64,000 nt of DNA from Phycisphaerales bacterium (GCA_029242715.1 JAQWTL010000020.1:124001-188000), one strand, 5' to 3'. Positions 17,478 through 26,224 are shown, counted from the first letter of the stretch. Translations and numbers: made by a program. Notes: generated by a model from the letters alone, not told the origin.

Positions 17478-18782
17478 TCACTGAGGCCTTTGCCGAGATT
17501 GAAGCATCTCCTGACGCCAAAGCAGCAGACTTGCGTCTTCATCAGGGTTTACAGCAGCAACATGCATCAGAATTCCCAGTACGCCTGTTCGGCGAGCTGC
17601 CACATAGCGATCAAGGGGCATGAAGGGATTCCTGGGATTTGATTCGGTGTTGGAAACAACCCATGATCCTGTCAAACGAGTTCCAGCTGGCAAATGCCGG
17701 GGATTATCCAGCAGCCAGGTCTGCCCCCAATGCGGGTCATATCTGGGGACATCCAACAGGACCTGCGTATCACCATCTGGCAACGTGGCGTTCAAGTTCA
17801 TACTTGAAACAATGCCATTGGCCCGAGGAGTGAATCCCACCAGATCTACCGCCACAGGCAGTGTCCATGAGTCCTGTAGATGAGCCGTTTCGCCTGCTGG
17901 AACATCCACACGCCAGATCATGCTCAAGAGCGTTCTCAAAGGCCTGCTTTCATTGAGCCGGGTAGTCCATGCGTGAAGCCGATCATGAAGGAATTCAATC
18001 TTTCCACTCGGCCGGTACTGAACCTGCATGAGAAGATCGGACTCTTTGGGTATCTCCCAGTGAAATCCATCTGGCAATACAAGTTCCCTGGCCCCGACGC
18101 CAACGCCTCCGATGTCTCCACTGGGAGTATCACGAACATCACCTGCCATGTAGTACCCAGGCCCATTTTCCCGAGCATCCAGATACCGGCCTGATCCCGT
18201 GGTATCCGCGAGGAACGTCACGGCATGAACGACTGTTGGTGAATTCGTTTCATATGCATAGCCTTGGATCCGGAGGCTCTGGTTGTTATTGACCGGCACT
18301 ACGAATGTCCGCTTGTCACGAACCACACGTCCCCAGGTCCCCCCGCCTTCAGCTGGAACCGGCCATGGAGCGAGCATCTTCAATTGAAGATCTGCTGTCC
18401 GCGAAGTCGTTTCAACGATTTCATCCAGTACCGCACCAGGCTTGCCAAGAGGGCTGCCATTGGAGACCCAGGCTTTAATGAGCTCAATCTCTGCCTGGGA
18501 CAACCCACGATGTCCCTGAATGGACAACCCTGCAGGTCCCGGCAACCAGGGAGGCATGATGCCTTCCTGTACTACTGCCTTGATGAATCCCGCACGTGCT
18601 CGGACTTCTTCATAGGTCTCAAGCTTGAAAGGACCGGGGCCATTCTCAGCATGACATTCAGTGCAATGAGCCCTGATGATGGTGTGGATATCTCCATGCC
18701 ATGTCGGCACGGATTGCTCGCCTGGCCCTTGCAGAAGCAGAACAAGCAGCAGACTGATCAACGAATTCGCTCGATATAGCAA
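17478..18782 (-). CDS. Cytochrome c / copper type II monooxygenase-like protein
   Basis: 434 residues. A short hydrophobic leader (SLISLLLVLLLQG) is followed by a c-type heme site CTECH near residue 37 and a possible axial Met in EGIMPPWLPG. The C-terminal ~300 residues resemble the Cu type II ascorbate-dependent monooxygenase (PHM-like) fold, with HAVTFLAD and a LLMQVQYRPSGK strand. Family members are periplasmic; the substrate is unknown. In many bacteria I recall this module fused behind a redoxin domain; here the redoxin is a separate gene immediately upstream. The start is uncertain: TTG at 18782 (or 18761) with no clear SD. It overlaps the redoxin gene by 25 nt in another frame. Confidence 0.72.
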   Translation of the reverse strand: MLYRANSLISLLLVLLLQGPGEQSVPTWHGDIHTIIRAHCTECHAENGPGPFKLETYEEVRARAGFIKAVVQEGIMPPWLPGPAGLSIQGHRGLSQAEIELIKAWVSNGSPLGKPGAVLDEIVETTSRTADLQLKMLAPWPVPAEGGGTWGRVVRDKRTFVVPVNNNQSLRIQGYAYETNSPTVVHAVTFLADTTGSGRYLDARENGPGYYMAGDVRDTPSGDIGGVGVGARELVLPDGFHWEIPKESDLLMQVQYRPSGKIEFLHDRLHAWTTRLNESRPLRTLLSMIWRVDVPAGETAHLQDSWTLPVAVDLVGFTPRANGIVSSMNLNATLPDGDTQVLLDVPRYDPHWGQTWLLDNPRHLPAGTRLTGSWVVSNTESNPRNPFMPLDRYVAARRTGVLGILMHVAAVNPDEDASLLLWRQEMLQSRQRPQ

Positions 18783-19351
18783 CCCAACGGTGCGCGATAC
18801 GCAACCTCTACAACCTGATCATTGAATGAAGCATCGATGGCCTCACGAAGCCAGTATTGCGTGGGATGATCTCTGCGATTTCCCAGGGATGCATACAGGT
18901 CGTTGATCCTGCCCTGATAGACCTTCTTCCAACTGCCGTCTTCCTGAATACGAAGGACAACGGCTTCAGGTGTGACGGTCGCGTTCATCTTCTCAACCAG
19001 ATACTGGTCGGGATCCAGCAGAACGTCCATCTTCAACTTGTACGCTTCCGCGTGCTTTTCTGCGATCTGTCGTGTCACATCTCCACGAGCATGGACGAGA
19101 TACATCCGCCCACCACCTTCAACCAGTTGCTCGTGAATACGCTGATATTCAGGCGCCAGTGCATTGGAAATCGGGCAATCTGGACTGGCAAAAATGAGAA
19201 CGGCAACATCCCCAGGCTGACCCTCCAGAGGCTTCTTGAGAGAAGGGTCGACGGGTCCCGTTCCAACAGATTTTGAAGCTGGCGTACTTGCACAGCCAAA
19301 GATCATGGAAATGGTCAGGAGAACAGGGAGTAGGAGAAATCTTGAGGACAT
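18758..19351 (-). CDS. Redoxin-domain lipoprotein
   Basis: 197 residues. The signal peptide ends in SMIFGC (lipobox), followed by a thioredoxin-fold domain: VLIFASPDCPISNALAPEY carries the single active-site Cys (CPIS rather than CxxC), and VTPEAVVL holds the conserved cis-Pro turn. The ending PLGCYIERIR matches the short Cys motif that joins redoxin to cytochrome c in fused relatives. A role in periplasmic thiol redox or in maturation of its partner is likely but unproven. The ATG at 19351 gives a normal signal peptide; 51 further codons are open upstream. It overlaps the cytochrome c/Cu monooxygenase gene. Confidence 0.8.
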   Translation of the reverse strand: MSSRFLLLPVLLTISMIFGCASTPASKSVGTGPVDPSLKKPLEGQPGDVAVLIFASPDCPISNALAPEYQRIHEQLVEGGGRMYLVHARGDVTRQIAEKHAEAYKLKMDVLLDPDQYLVEKMNATVTPEAVVLRIQEDGSWKKVYQGRINDLYASLGNRRDHPTQYWLREAIDASFNDQVVEVAYRAPLGCYIERIR

Positions 19352-19418
19352 GGGAGTGAGTGTCCTGCCAAATGCCCGGTTATTCAAGTGAACCATACGG
19401 GTTTTTTTCGTCAGATTT

Positions 19419-20435
19419 CTATGGGCAGAACTGGTCTGCGTAGGCCTGACAGGCAGAATCCCAGTTCGTACAGCAATACTCATAGCCAGGTGTCGTATGA
19501 ACACAGTTGCAAATCGGTGGTGGAATCATGTTCGCTGCACAAGCGTCACAACCACCACCGCCGCCGCCACCGCCATTAAAGTTGCGGGGATCAGGATCTC
19601 CGTGGTAGCACCCAGCAATCCAGGGGAAGCCGTTGACGTCGAGTTCAAACGAAATGGCGTGGTAATGCCAGCCTCGCACTTCATCGTAATGGCCATTGCA
19701 ATCATCCAGTGCCATGGCACCCGTCAGATCCTTCGCGAAGACGCCTGGGCTCTCGTAGGGACCATAGACCGGGAAGCCGTCAAACTCATAGCCCATCAGG
19801 ATCGAGTGGCCATCAGCCCCCAGGTCATATGCCCAATCAGATGCCTGGTGATAGTGGTATGAACCGTCTGGCGAGGGGTGAGCATTGAATTCATCGAAGC
19901 AGATCGTGCTCGGAGCATCTGTCATGCCGCCGTCATAAGGGTTGTACATGGACACGCCATTGGTGCAGACACCAACAGCACCCAGCGTATTCAACAGATT
20001 GACAGAAGGTGAACTGGTCGGAACTGGATTCAACTTGATGTACCAGGTGAAATTCTGATCCGTTGGGGTATTGGGATTGAAGCATCCAGTGGATCCATCA
20101 AACGGGCCCATGGGATGGTCTGCAAGACCCGTTCCCGTGACAACCGCAACGCCTTCGTCGTAATCCATGGTGACCGTCACGTCATTCGTAAATGGATGAC
20201 AGGTGAGACCGAATTCCTCAAGAACCTGAAGGATTTCATGAACACCACAGTTCCCGTCCCCGTCGGTGTCGTGTTGATCGCTTCCCCACGCAGAAACAAT
20301 ATCCAGCACATCACTGACGTCTACCGCTGCATCACCATTGATGTCCGAATCACATCCCAGTCGGGTCTGGCTGCTTGCTGAAGCAAAGCCAGTAGCAGCA
20401 ACGACAATCGTCGCAGTGAAGAGGAGCCGTTTCAT
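19419..20435 (-). CDS. Secreted YHYH-domain protein with N-terminal dockerin-like module
   Basis: 338 residues with signal peptide (MKRLLFTATIVVAAT). A dockerin-like pair (DINGDAAVDVSDVLDIVSAWG, then DTDGDGNCG) occupies about residues 28-72, at the N-terminus rather than the usual C-terminus. The YHYH domain follows (GSYHYHQASD, GYEFDGFPVYGPYE, RGWHYHAI), a family of secreted proteins of unknown activity with clustered His/Tyr. A run of eight Gly leads to a Cys-rich tail (CDACAAN ... YCCTNWDSAC). AAGGA precedes the ATG. Located directly upstream of the redoxin gene, same strand, so it may be co-transcribed. Role probably surface binding. Confidence 0.82.
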   Translation of the reverse strand: MKRLLFTATIVVAATGFASASSQTRLGCDSDINGDAAVDVSDVLDIVSAWGSDQHDTDGDGNCGVHEILQVLEEFGLTCHPFTNDVTVTMDYDEGVAVVTGTGLADHPMGPFDGSTGCFNPNTPTDQNFTWYIKLNPVPTSSPSVNLLNTLGAVGVCTNGVSMYNPYDGGMTDAPSTICFDEFNAHPSPDGSYHYHQASDWAYDLGADGHSILMGYEFDGFPVYGPYESPGVFAKDLTGAMALDDCNGHYDEVRGWHYHAISFELDVNGFPWIAGCYHGDPDPRNFNGGGGGGGGCDACAANMIPPPICNCVHTTPGYEYCCTNWDSACQAYADQFCP

Positions 20436-20630
20436 ATCTGATGATCCTTCCTTGCCTTGCGAATCCCGGCATGGTCACAATTTCAACCGGACATTCCGCC
20501 TTACGGCAGGCGGTCCCCAAGCATCCCCTGATTAATGGAAAGTACCTTATTTGGGGCTTCAGACAAGCTTCATGCCGTTGATTTGGACACCAGAGTCTGA
20601 TCTGCCCTCTGATGCAGCCCCTTACAGATG

Positions 20631-21272
20631 CTAACGCGTCCCAAATATGCGATCGCCCGCATCACCGAGCCCTGGAAGGATGTAACCAACATCGTTCAAC
20701 TCTCGATCCAGAGCGGCAACAAAGACCCGAACCCCGGGATGGGCTTCGGCCATCGCCTCGACTCCCTCAGGGGCGGCAACAAGACAGATCAGGCGAATGT
20801 CTTTACAACCATGCGTCTGGAGAACTTCTGTTGCTGCAATGGCGGATCCTCCCGTTGCCAGCATCGGGTCAACCAGAAAGACCGGCCCCTCGGCAATCAT
20901 GGCGGGAAGCTTGCAGTAATAGGTCACCGGCTTGAGCGTGCTTTCATCACGGTAGAGTCCGATGTGCCCGACATTGGCCTCTGACATGAGTGCGACGATT
21001 CCCTCGACCATGCCAAGCCCTGCCCGAAGAATTGGGACCAGCGTCACAGGTGCAGACAAGCGGGCCGCGACAACATCCTCCAACGGGGTTCGAACATTGG
21101 TTTCAGTCACTGGAAGATCACGACTGGCCTGAAAAGTCATGAGTCCGGCAACCTGACCGATCAGCCTCCGAAAATCTTCATGTGTAGTCGACTCGTCGCG
21201 TAGACGAGCCATCTTGTCCTGAATCAGTGGATGGTCAAGGATCGTGAGGTTGGGATGGCTGCTGGCGTTCAT
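20631..21272 (-). CDS. upp: Uracil phosphoribosyltransferase
   Basis: 213 residues, the usual size. It converts uracil and PRPP to UMP in pyrimidine salvage. Recognisable elements are VPILRAGLGM, the PRPP-binding VFLVDPMLATGGSA loop, and the uracil-binding end GYILPGLGDAGDR. The ATG at 21272 starts the conserved N-terminus; 17 more codons (GTG at 21323) are open but overlap the divergent gene. Only 51 bp separate the two start codons, so the divergent promoters must overlap or lie within coding sequence. Confidence 0.96.
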   Translation of the reverse strand: MNASSHPNLTILDHPLIQDKMARLRDESTTHEDFRRLIGQVAGLMTFQASRDLPVTETNVRTPLEDVVAARLSAPVTLVPILRAGLGMVEGIVALMSEANVGHIGLYRDESTLKPVTYYCKLPAMIAEGPVFLVDPMLATGGSAIAATEVLQTHGCKDIRLICLVAAPEGVEAMAEAHPGVRVFVAALDRELNDVGYILPGLGDAGDRIFGTR

Positions 21273-21323
21273 GCGTGTACTGTACCGGAGACCATGCCCG
21301 ATCTGTTCCAGCCGGAGGCTCAC

Positions 21324-22265
21324 ATGAACCTGATCAAGCAGGTGGAAAACGCGGACACCAAGCTGCGTTCACACGTGATCGAGACGCCCTTCATCCAAGC
21401 ACCCTGGCTTGGAAGCAGGACATGTCTCAAGCTCGAAAATCAGCAACACACGGGCTCATTCAAGGCTCGTGGTGCACTGAATCGTGTACTGGAACTGGAT
21501 GACGATACTGCACGTCGAGGCCTGGTCGCAGCGTCCACCGGCAATCACGCTCTGGCTGTTGCCTGGGCAGCAGAGCAGGCTTCCATCGATGATGTCCTGA
21601 TCTATGCACCGGCCTCCATCACGGAAACCAAACGGTCCAAACTTGCTTCCAAAGGCATTGGCATCGAGATCCATGGCGAAGACTGCAGCGAAGCGGAAGC
21701 ACATGCACGCAGGATTGCAGATGAAACCGGCCGTTGCTTCATTTCTCCATACAACGACCTTCTGGTTGTTGCAGGCCAAGGCACAGTTGGAATGGAACTG
21801 GCCAGGCAGACCACACAGCTTGATGTTGCCTTCATCGCTGTTGGCGGAGGTGGATTGATTTCTGGTTCGGCGGCCGTCCTCAAGGCTCGTTGGCCGGATA
21901 TCCAGATCATCGGCTGCCTCCCGATCCAGTCTCCTGCCATGCTTCGATGTCTTGAAGCCGGAAAGATCATCGATGTCGAATGCGGCCCCACACTCAGTGA
22001 TGGCACAGCTGGTGGCGTTGAACCTGAAGCCATCACCTTCGACCTTTGTCAGCAACTGGTCGATGACTGGATCCTTGTTGAAGAAGACGAGATCGAGGAT
22101 GCCGTTTCACAGGTCCATCATCACCATGACATGCGCGTTGAGGGGGCCGCTGGTGTCGCCGTCGCCGCTCTTCAGAAGTCCATTGATAGATGGCAGAACC
22201 AACACGCAGCAGTCGTGATCTGCGGCGGTAACGCGGCATCTGACAGGAAGCCGCCAACGCTCTGA
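21324..22265 (+). CDS. PLP-dependent threonine/serine ammonia-lyase-like enzyme
   Basis: 313 residues of fold-type II PLP enzyme. The Schiff-base Lys lies in QHTGSFKARGA, the phosphate-binding loop is GGGGLISG, with supporting STGNHA and a terminal CGGNAA. These suit serine/threonine dehydratase or serine racemase. It lacks the C-terminal ACT regulatory domain of biosynthetic IlvA, so it is a catabolic/short-form enzyme or a racemase. Start ATG 21324 has GGAGG 6 nt upstream; a longer frame (ATG at 21231) would overlap upp. A strong hairpin follows at 22277-22307. Confidence 0.88.
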   Translation: MNLIKQVENADTKLRSHVIETPFIQAPWLGSRTCLKLENQQHTGSFKARGALNRVLELDDDTARRGLVAASTGNHALAVAWAAEQASIDDVLIYAPASITETKRSKLASKGIGIEIHGEDCSEAEAHARRIADETGRCFISPYNDLLVVAGQGTVGMELARQTTQLDVAFIAVGGGGLISGSAAVLKARWPDIQIIGCLPIQSPAMLRCLEAGKIIDVECGPTLSDGTAGGVEPEAITFDLCQQLVDDWILVEEDEIEDAVSQVHHHHDMRVEGAAGVAVAALQKSIDRWQNQHAAVVICGGNAASDRKPPTL

Positions 22266-22276
22266 ATCTGATGTGC

Positions 22277-22307
22277 ATTCGGCTCGGTCATGAAGACCGA
22301 GCCGAAT
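22277..22307. terminator. Hairpin between ammonia-lyase gene and tRNA-Pro
   Basis: Perfect 13-bp stem ATTCGGCTCGGTC with a 5-nt loop (ATGAA). It lies between the plus-strand gene and the 3' end of the minus-strand tRNA-Pro and touches the tRNA discriminator base. Neither strand has a clear T-run after it, so termination (possibly both ways) is inferred from position and stability. Confidence 0.5.
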
Positions 22308-22381
22308 CGGGCTGGACGGATTCGAACCGTCGACCTCTTGACCCCCAGTCAAGCGCGCTAACCAAGCTGCGCTACAGCCCG
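22307..22381 (-). tRNA. tRNA-Pro (anticodon GGG)
   Basis: The cloverleaf folds by hand: acceptor CGGGCTG/CAGCCCG perfect, anticodon stem CTTGA/TCAAG with loop CTGGGGG (anticodon GGG, bases 22346-22344), T-stem GACGG/CCGTC around TTCGAAT. The leading C is characteristic of tRNA-Pro. CCA is not encoded. It reads CCC/CCT proline codons. It follows tRNA-Ser on the same strand by 44 bp, so both may share one transcript. Confidence 0.93.
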
Positions 22382-22425
22382 TAACTCACCGCTTGACATC
22401 TCGTCGTAATGCGAGACGCCAGAAG

Positions 22426-22513
22426 CGGACAGGGTGGGATTCGAACCCACGGTACGGAAAAACCGTACACGGCATTTCCAGTGCCGCTCCTTCAGCCGCT
22501 CGGACACCTGTCC
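22426..22513 (-). tRNA. tRNA-Ser (anticodon GGA)
   Basis: 88 nt. Acceptor GGACAGG/CCTGTCC perfect with discriminator G; anticodon loop CTGGAAA between GGCA and TGCC, giving anticodon GGA for TCC/TCT. It has the long type II variable arm (a TACGG/CCGTA stem), the serine hallmark. CCA is not encoded. It lies just downstream of lspA on the same strand. Confidence 0.93.
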
Positions 22514-22604
22514 AGAAGCGAGCATTGTAGAAAAAGTTCAAGGGGCATGCCATGCTGGCTTGAGGCCCCCGGATGGGCCTTGGGCAGCAGCTCCCCTGAT
22601 GGGA

Positions 22605-23249
22605 TCAGGAGGCGTCAGATTGGGCCTGTTTGGAGCGATCCTGCTGATCGGAGAAATGCAGGTGAACGAGCAGGACGGCCATACCCGCCAACAGCAGCAC
22701 ATCGGCGATGTTGAAGACCCATGGGAACACTTCTGAACCACCACCAAACCAGTTCAGACCAAATGGCAGATGCCGATCAGGAAAGAGATGCAGGAAATCA
22801 CGGACCCTGCCCAAGGCAAGGCGATCCCAGAGGTTCCCAAGTGCTCCGGCAAGAACCAGTCCGATGCCGATATGCGCCAGAATGCTCTTGCATCTCGTCT
22901 GCCATCCGAAAATGTAGATGGCGATCATGACAGCCAGTACCGTGAAAATGATGAAGAACGCTCTTTGCTCGCTGCCAATCCCGAAGACCGCACCGGAATT
23001 CAGAACAAGGTGAAGATTCAGCATGCGGCCTGGAACCAGCACAACACCTTCATGAAATGGAATAGGGTTGTAGTCGGGGTTGTCCAGAAGGGCGTGACGA
23101 GACACCACGACCGGCTGTCCGGCAACAGTTTCAAATGCCCAGGACTTTGTCCACAGATCCGCGGTCAACCCGATTGCAACGACAACAAGAAGCACAGCCC
23201 AGCACCGTGCCGATGCCCAGGTTCTGCATTCACACGATCCTTTGGTCAC
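22605..23249 (-). CDS. lspA: Lipoprotein signal peptidase (signal peptidase II)
   Basis: 214 residues with four hydrophobic helices. This inner-membrane aspartyl protease cleaves the signal peptides of prolipoproteins before the lipobox Cys. Conserved motifs are LNSGAVFG, GNLWDRLALGRVRDFL (first catalytic Asp) and VFNIADVLLL (second catalytic Asp). It is about 50 residues longer than E. coli LspA, with a larger first periplasmic loop. The GTG start overlaps the TGA of the DksA-like gene (GTGA), so it is translationally coupled. Several prolipoproteins in this window are plausible substrates. Confidence 0.95.
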   Translation of the reverse strand: MTKGSCECRTWASARCWAVLLVVVAIGLTADLWTKSWAFETVAGQPVVVSRHALLDNPDYNPIPFHEGVVLVPGRMLNLHLVLNSGAVFGIGSEQRAFFIIFTVLAVMIAIYIFGWQTRCKSILAHIGIGLVLAGALGNLWDRLALGRVRDFLHLFPDRHLPFGLNWFGGGSEVFPWVFNIADVLLLAGMAVLLVHLHFSDQQDRSKQAQSDAS

Positions 23250-24175
23250 AAGCCTCGCTCGATCTGACGGGCGGCATCAATGCTGTATTTGGCCCATGGC
23301 TTGGCATTGAGTCGCTTTTTGGAAATGGCCTTCTTCGTCAATGCACAGACTCCGTAGGTGCCATCAGAAATCCTGTGAAGCGCATCGATAATTTCCCGGA
23401 TTCGCTGGCGTTCACTTGCTGCCATACCAAGCATGAGGTCCTGCTCATAGACATCTGAGCCGACATCAGCCATGTGGATAGGCATGTTTGATGTATCACC
23501 ATCATCCGATCGCAACGCCTCATATTCCATGGAATCAACAGCTGCCAGCAGTTCACGCCGCTTCGTAATCAGCAACAGTCGGAAATGCTCCAACTCGGCC
23601 TTTGACAACTTTGTCTTCACAGGCTTTTCATCAGCAGCCTTCTTCAACTTGGCCGCGTCATCTGCAGCCGTTGAACGCTTGCGAGTCTTCTTGGCTGGCT
23701 CAGCTGAAATCCGGCGGATTTTTCGACCATTCACAACTACGAAACCGCGTGAATCCGTCTCGGATGCCAGCACGGCCTCTACGACCGTCTGTCGTCGACG
23801 ACGGCGTACTGGCGCACCTTCCGGGGCTTTCGCCTTGGACTTTCCTACCGCTTTCTTGGTTGTCGTCTTCTTGGCCGCTGCTTTCTTACTCGTAGCCTTC
23901 TTGGTCACGACCTTCTTTGAAGCAGCTTTCTTAGTCACAACCTTCTTCTTGGAGGCAGCCTTCTTGGAAGGCGCCTTCTTCGATGCAGCTATCTTGATGG
24001 TGATCTTCTTTTTGGAAGCAGCCTTCTTGGCTGGGGCCTTCTTCTTGGCTACCGCCTTTTTAGTGGCTGTTTTCTTCGTAGTGGCCTTCTTTTTGACAGC
24101 ACGGCGTCCCGTGGACCGGGATGTTGTCCCAGTACTTCGCTTCGCTTTCTTGCTGCTGGTCTTCTTTTTGGCCAC
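23246..24175 (-). CDS. DksA/TraR-like protein with histone H1-like Lys/Ala tail
   Basis: 309 residues from GTG 24175 (an alternative GTG at 24226 adds 17; neither has a good SD). Residues 1 to about 140 are a Lys/Ala/Thr-rich tail of repeated KKAxxKK units, like bacterial histone H1-like proteins. The C-terminal ~115 residues are DksA/TraR-like: a coiled-coil helix pair (LSKAELEHFRLLLITKRREL ... ASERQRIREII) and the zinc-finger region TYGVCALTKKAISKKRL. Only one of the four zinc Cys remains (YGVC), so zinc binding is probably lost. DksA modulates RNA polymerase through its secondary channel; with a DNA-binding tail this may act on chromatin or transcription. The lspA start overlaps its stop. 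Confidence 0.78.
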   Translation of the reverse strand: MAKKKTSSKKAKRSTGTTSRSTGRRAVKKKATTKKTATKKAVAKKKAPAKKAASKKKITIKIAASKKAPSKKAASKKKVVTKKAASKKVVTKKATSKKAAAKKTTTKKAVGKSKAKAPEGAPVRRRRRQTVVEAVLASETDSRGFVVVNGRKIRRISAEPAKKTRKRSTAADDAAKLKKAADEKPVKTKLSKAELEHFRLLLITKRRELLAAVDSMEYEALRSDDGDTSNMPIHMADVGSDVYEQDLMLGMAASERQRIREIIDALHRISDGTYGVCALTKKAISKKRLNAKPWAKYSIDAARQIERGL

Positions 24176-24343
24176 GCTGGATACGCTGTCGCGCCCTAAG
24201 GCATTGTCAAATGAACACTTACACACCCTAGGAGGTCTCTGAAGGCGGCAATCGAACGGAGCAATTTACTTCTGATGGCGTTGCCCGTCAATGAACGCAG
24301 GCCAATAGGCCCCAAGAAGCTCTGCAGGAGCCCTCAGAAGGGC

Positions 24344-25312
24344 TTAGGAGGTTGAGACCGCCCCGATTTTTCTGAACTTCTCGTAACGACGATCAACAAG
24401 CGTCCGGGGGTTGAAGCGGGTCAATTCCCGAAGCTGATCGACGATGTGCCGCTCCAGTGCCTCTCCTGCTGCTGAGGGATCACGATGGGCCCCTCCCACT
24501 GGCTCTGTCACGACCTGGTCGACGAGTCCATTGGCCAAGTTGTCCCTGGCAGTCAGGCAAAGAGATTCCGCAGCAGCAGAATTGGTTGCCTCGTTGGCTT
24601 CCTTCCAGAGGATTGCTGCACAACCTTCCGGACTGATGACGGAGTACCAGGCATATTGGAGCATGTCGACGCGGTCTGCCACTCCGATACCCAGAGCACC
24701 ACCAGATCCTCCTTCACCGATCACGACTGAGAGAATCGGCGTATTCATGCGGCTCATCTCTTTGAGGTTCACCGCAATGGCTTCTGCCTGGCCACGCTCC
24801 TCGGCCTGAACACCTGGATAGGCTCCGGGCGTATCAATCAAGGTCACGATGGGCAGGCCATACTTCTCGGCCAACTTCATCTTCTTGAGCGCCTTGCGAT
24901 ACCCCTCGGGGTGAGCACAGCCGAAATTGCATGCAATTCGCTCCTCGGTCGTCCGGCCCTTCTGGTGACCGACGATCAGAACCTTGAAAGGGCCAATCCT
25001 TCCAAGGCCGGTGAGGATGCTTCGATCATCACCATATTGACGATCCCCATGGAGTTCACGGAAGTCACGACAGATCATGTGGATGTAGTCAGGAGTCTGC
25101 GGACGTTCTGGATGACGTGCAATCCGAACGATATCCCAGGCACTGAGATTGCCGTAGATCTTCTGAAGAAGGCTGTTCCTGCTGTCCCGGAGGCTGGTGA
25201 TTTCCTCTGCGATGTCCGCTGCATCGTCACGGGCCTCCAGCGATTCGATCTGGCGTTCCAGTTCGCGAACCGGCTCCTCAAATGGCAAGACTGTTGTGCT
25301 GGCTGACGTCAT
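24344..25312 (-). CDS. accA: Acetyl-CoA carboxylase carboxyltransferase subunit alpha
   Basis: 322 residues, normal for AccA. With AccD it forms the carboxyltransferase that moves the carboxyl group from biotin to acetyl-CoA, giving malonyl-CoA for fatty acid synthesis. Motifs: LERQIESLEA at the start, YIHMICRDFRELHGDR, IDTPGAYPG and IGEGGSGGALGIG (crotonase-fold oxyanion region), SPEGCAAILW. The ATG at 25312 has AGGTG 8 nt upstream; 71 further codons are open before it but overlap the proC promoter region. Divergent from proC with 81 bp between starts. Confidence 0.96.
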   Translation of the reverse strand: MTSASTTVLPFEEPVRELERQIESLEARDDAADIAEEITSLRDSRNSLLQKIYGNLSAWDIVRIARHPERPQTPDYIHMICRDFRELHGDRQYGDDRSILTGLGRIGPFKVLIVGHQKGRTTEERIACNFGCAHPEGYRKALKKMKLAEKYGLPIVTLIDTPGAYPGVQAEERGQAEAIAVNLKEMSRMNTPILSVVIGEGGSGGALGIGVADRVDMLQYAWYSVISPEGCAAILWKEANEATNSAAAESLCLTARDNLANGLVDQVVTEPVGGAHRDPSAAGEALERHIVDQLRELTRFNPRTLVDRRYEKFRKIGAVSTS

Positions 25313-25393
25313 TCTGAGTACACCTGTCTCCTGCTTCCATTGTACCGTGCAGTCAATGGCCTCCATGGAATTGGCCGATTGCGAGGACTCGAT

Positions 25394-26203
25394 ATGCCCC
25401 AGAAAATGGAACAAGTCGGCTTCGTAGGGTGCGGGGAGATGGGCTCCATGGTCCTCACCGCAGCCCTCCAGGCAGGTGTACTGGATCCGGCAAGAACTGT
25501 GGTCGCTGAACGGAATCCAGACCAACGCACCAAACTGTCAGGACTGGGGGTTCAACTTGTTGAATTCCCTGCGGAACTTGGCCAGTGCGACCAGATCATC
25601 CTCGCTGTTCGCCCACAGCAATTTGCTGAAGCTGTGGCCGAAATCGGGGCTGATGATCACGGCCGACTCGTCATCTCCGTGATGGCAGGTATTGGCAGCA
25701 ACACGATTCAAACTGCCTTCGGGGAGAACACCCGTGTGATCTGCGTGATGCCCAATGCACCCGTCCGAGTGCACGCGGGAATGTGCGCCTTGATGCCGGC
25801 CTCACAAGCAACAGATGAGGATATCGCCTTCGGCCAAGCGCTCTTTGGAACACTGGGCAAAACGGTAATCCTTCCGGAATCAAATCTCTGGGCAGTCACG
25901 GCATTGAGCGGTTCTGGCCCTGGTTACCTTGCTTTGATCGCAGAAACAATGGTTGAACACGCCATCGAGATGGGAATCGACCCGGACGTCGCCCCGATAC
26001 TGGTCGCTGAGACCATGGCAGGAACCGGCCGCATGCTGGCAGAGACCGGCATGACTCCTGCCCGATTACGTGCAGCCGTTGCCACTCCGGGAGGCACAAC
26101 GGAAGCCGCTATCAACTCAATGATCGATGAAGGCGTGCAACAATCCATACGTCGTGGCATTCAGGCCGCGCATGATCGGGGCGAAACACTGTCTGGTGGC
26201 TGA
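25394..26203 (+). CDS. proC: Pyrroline-5-carboxylate reductase
   Basis: 269 residues, the family's usual size. It reduces pyrroline-5-carboxylate to proline with NAD(P)H. N-terminal Rossmann motif VGFVGCGEMG, then RVICVMPNAPVRVHAGMCAL, and the C-terminal dimerisation/substrate domain with TALSGSGPGYL and ATPGGTTEAAI. Start at ATG 25394, eight bases after a GAGGA motif; an upstream frame from 25340 is not needed. Converges with the ABC permease gene, 21 bp between stops. Confidence 0.96.
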   Translation: MPQKMEQVGFVGCGEMGSMVLTAALQAGVLDPARTVVAERNPDQRTKLSGLGVQLVEFPAELGQCDQIILAVRPQQFAEAVAEIGADDHGRLVISVMAGIGSNTIQTAFGENTRVICVMPNAPVRVHAGMCALMPASQATDEDIAFGQALFGTLGKTVILPESNLWAVTALSGSGPGYLALIAETMVEHAIEMGIDPDVAPILVAETMAGTGRMLAETGMTPARLRAAVATPGGTTEAAINSMIDEGVQQSIRRGIQAAHDRGETLSGG

Positions 26204-26224
26204 AGAGGACACGAGCCCGTTCAA

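Noticed and set aside
23472-24242. Plus-strand frame of 256 hydrophobic codons
   Set aside because: Complement of the Lys/Ala-rich tail of the DksA-like gene; Phe/Ala-rich artefact.
24329-24345. Short hairpin AGCCCT-CAGA-AGGGCT at the end of accA
   Set aside because: Only 6 bp and no T-run; not strong enough to call a terminator.
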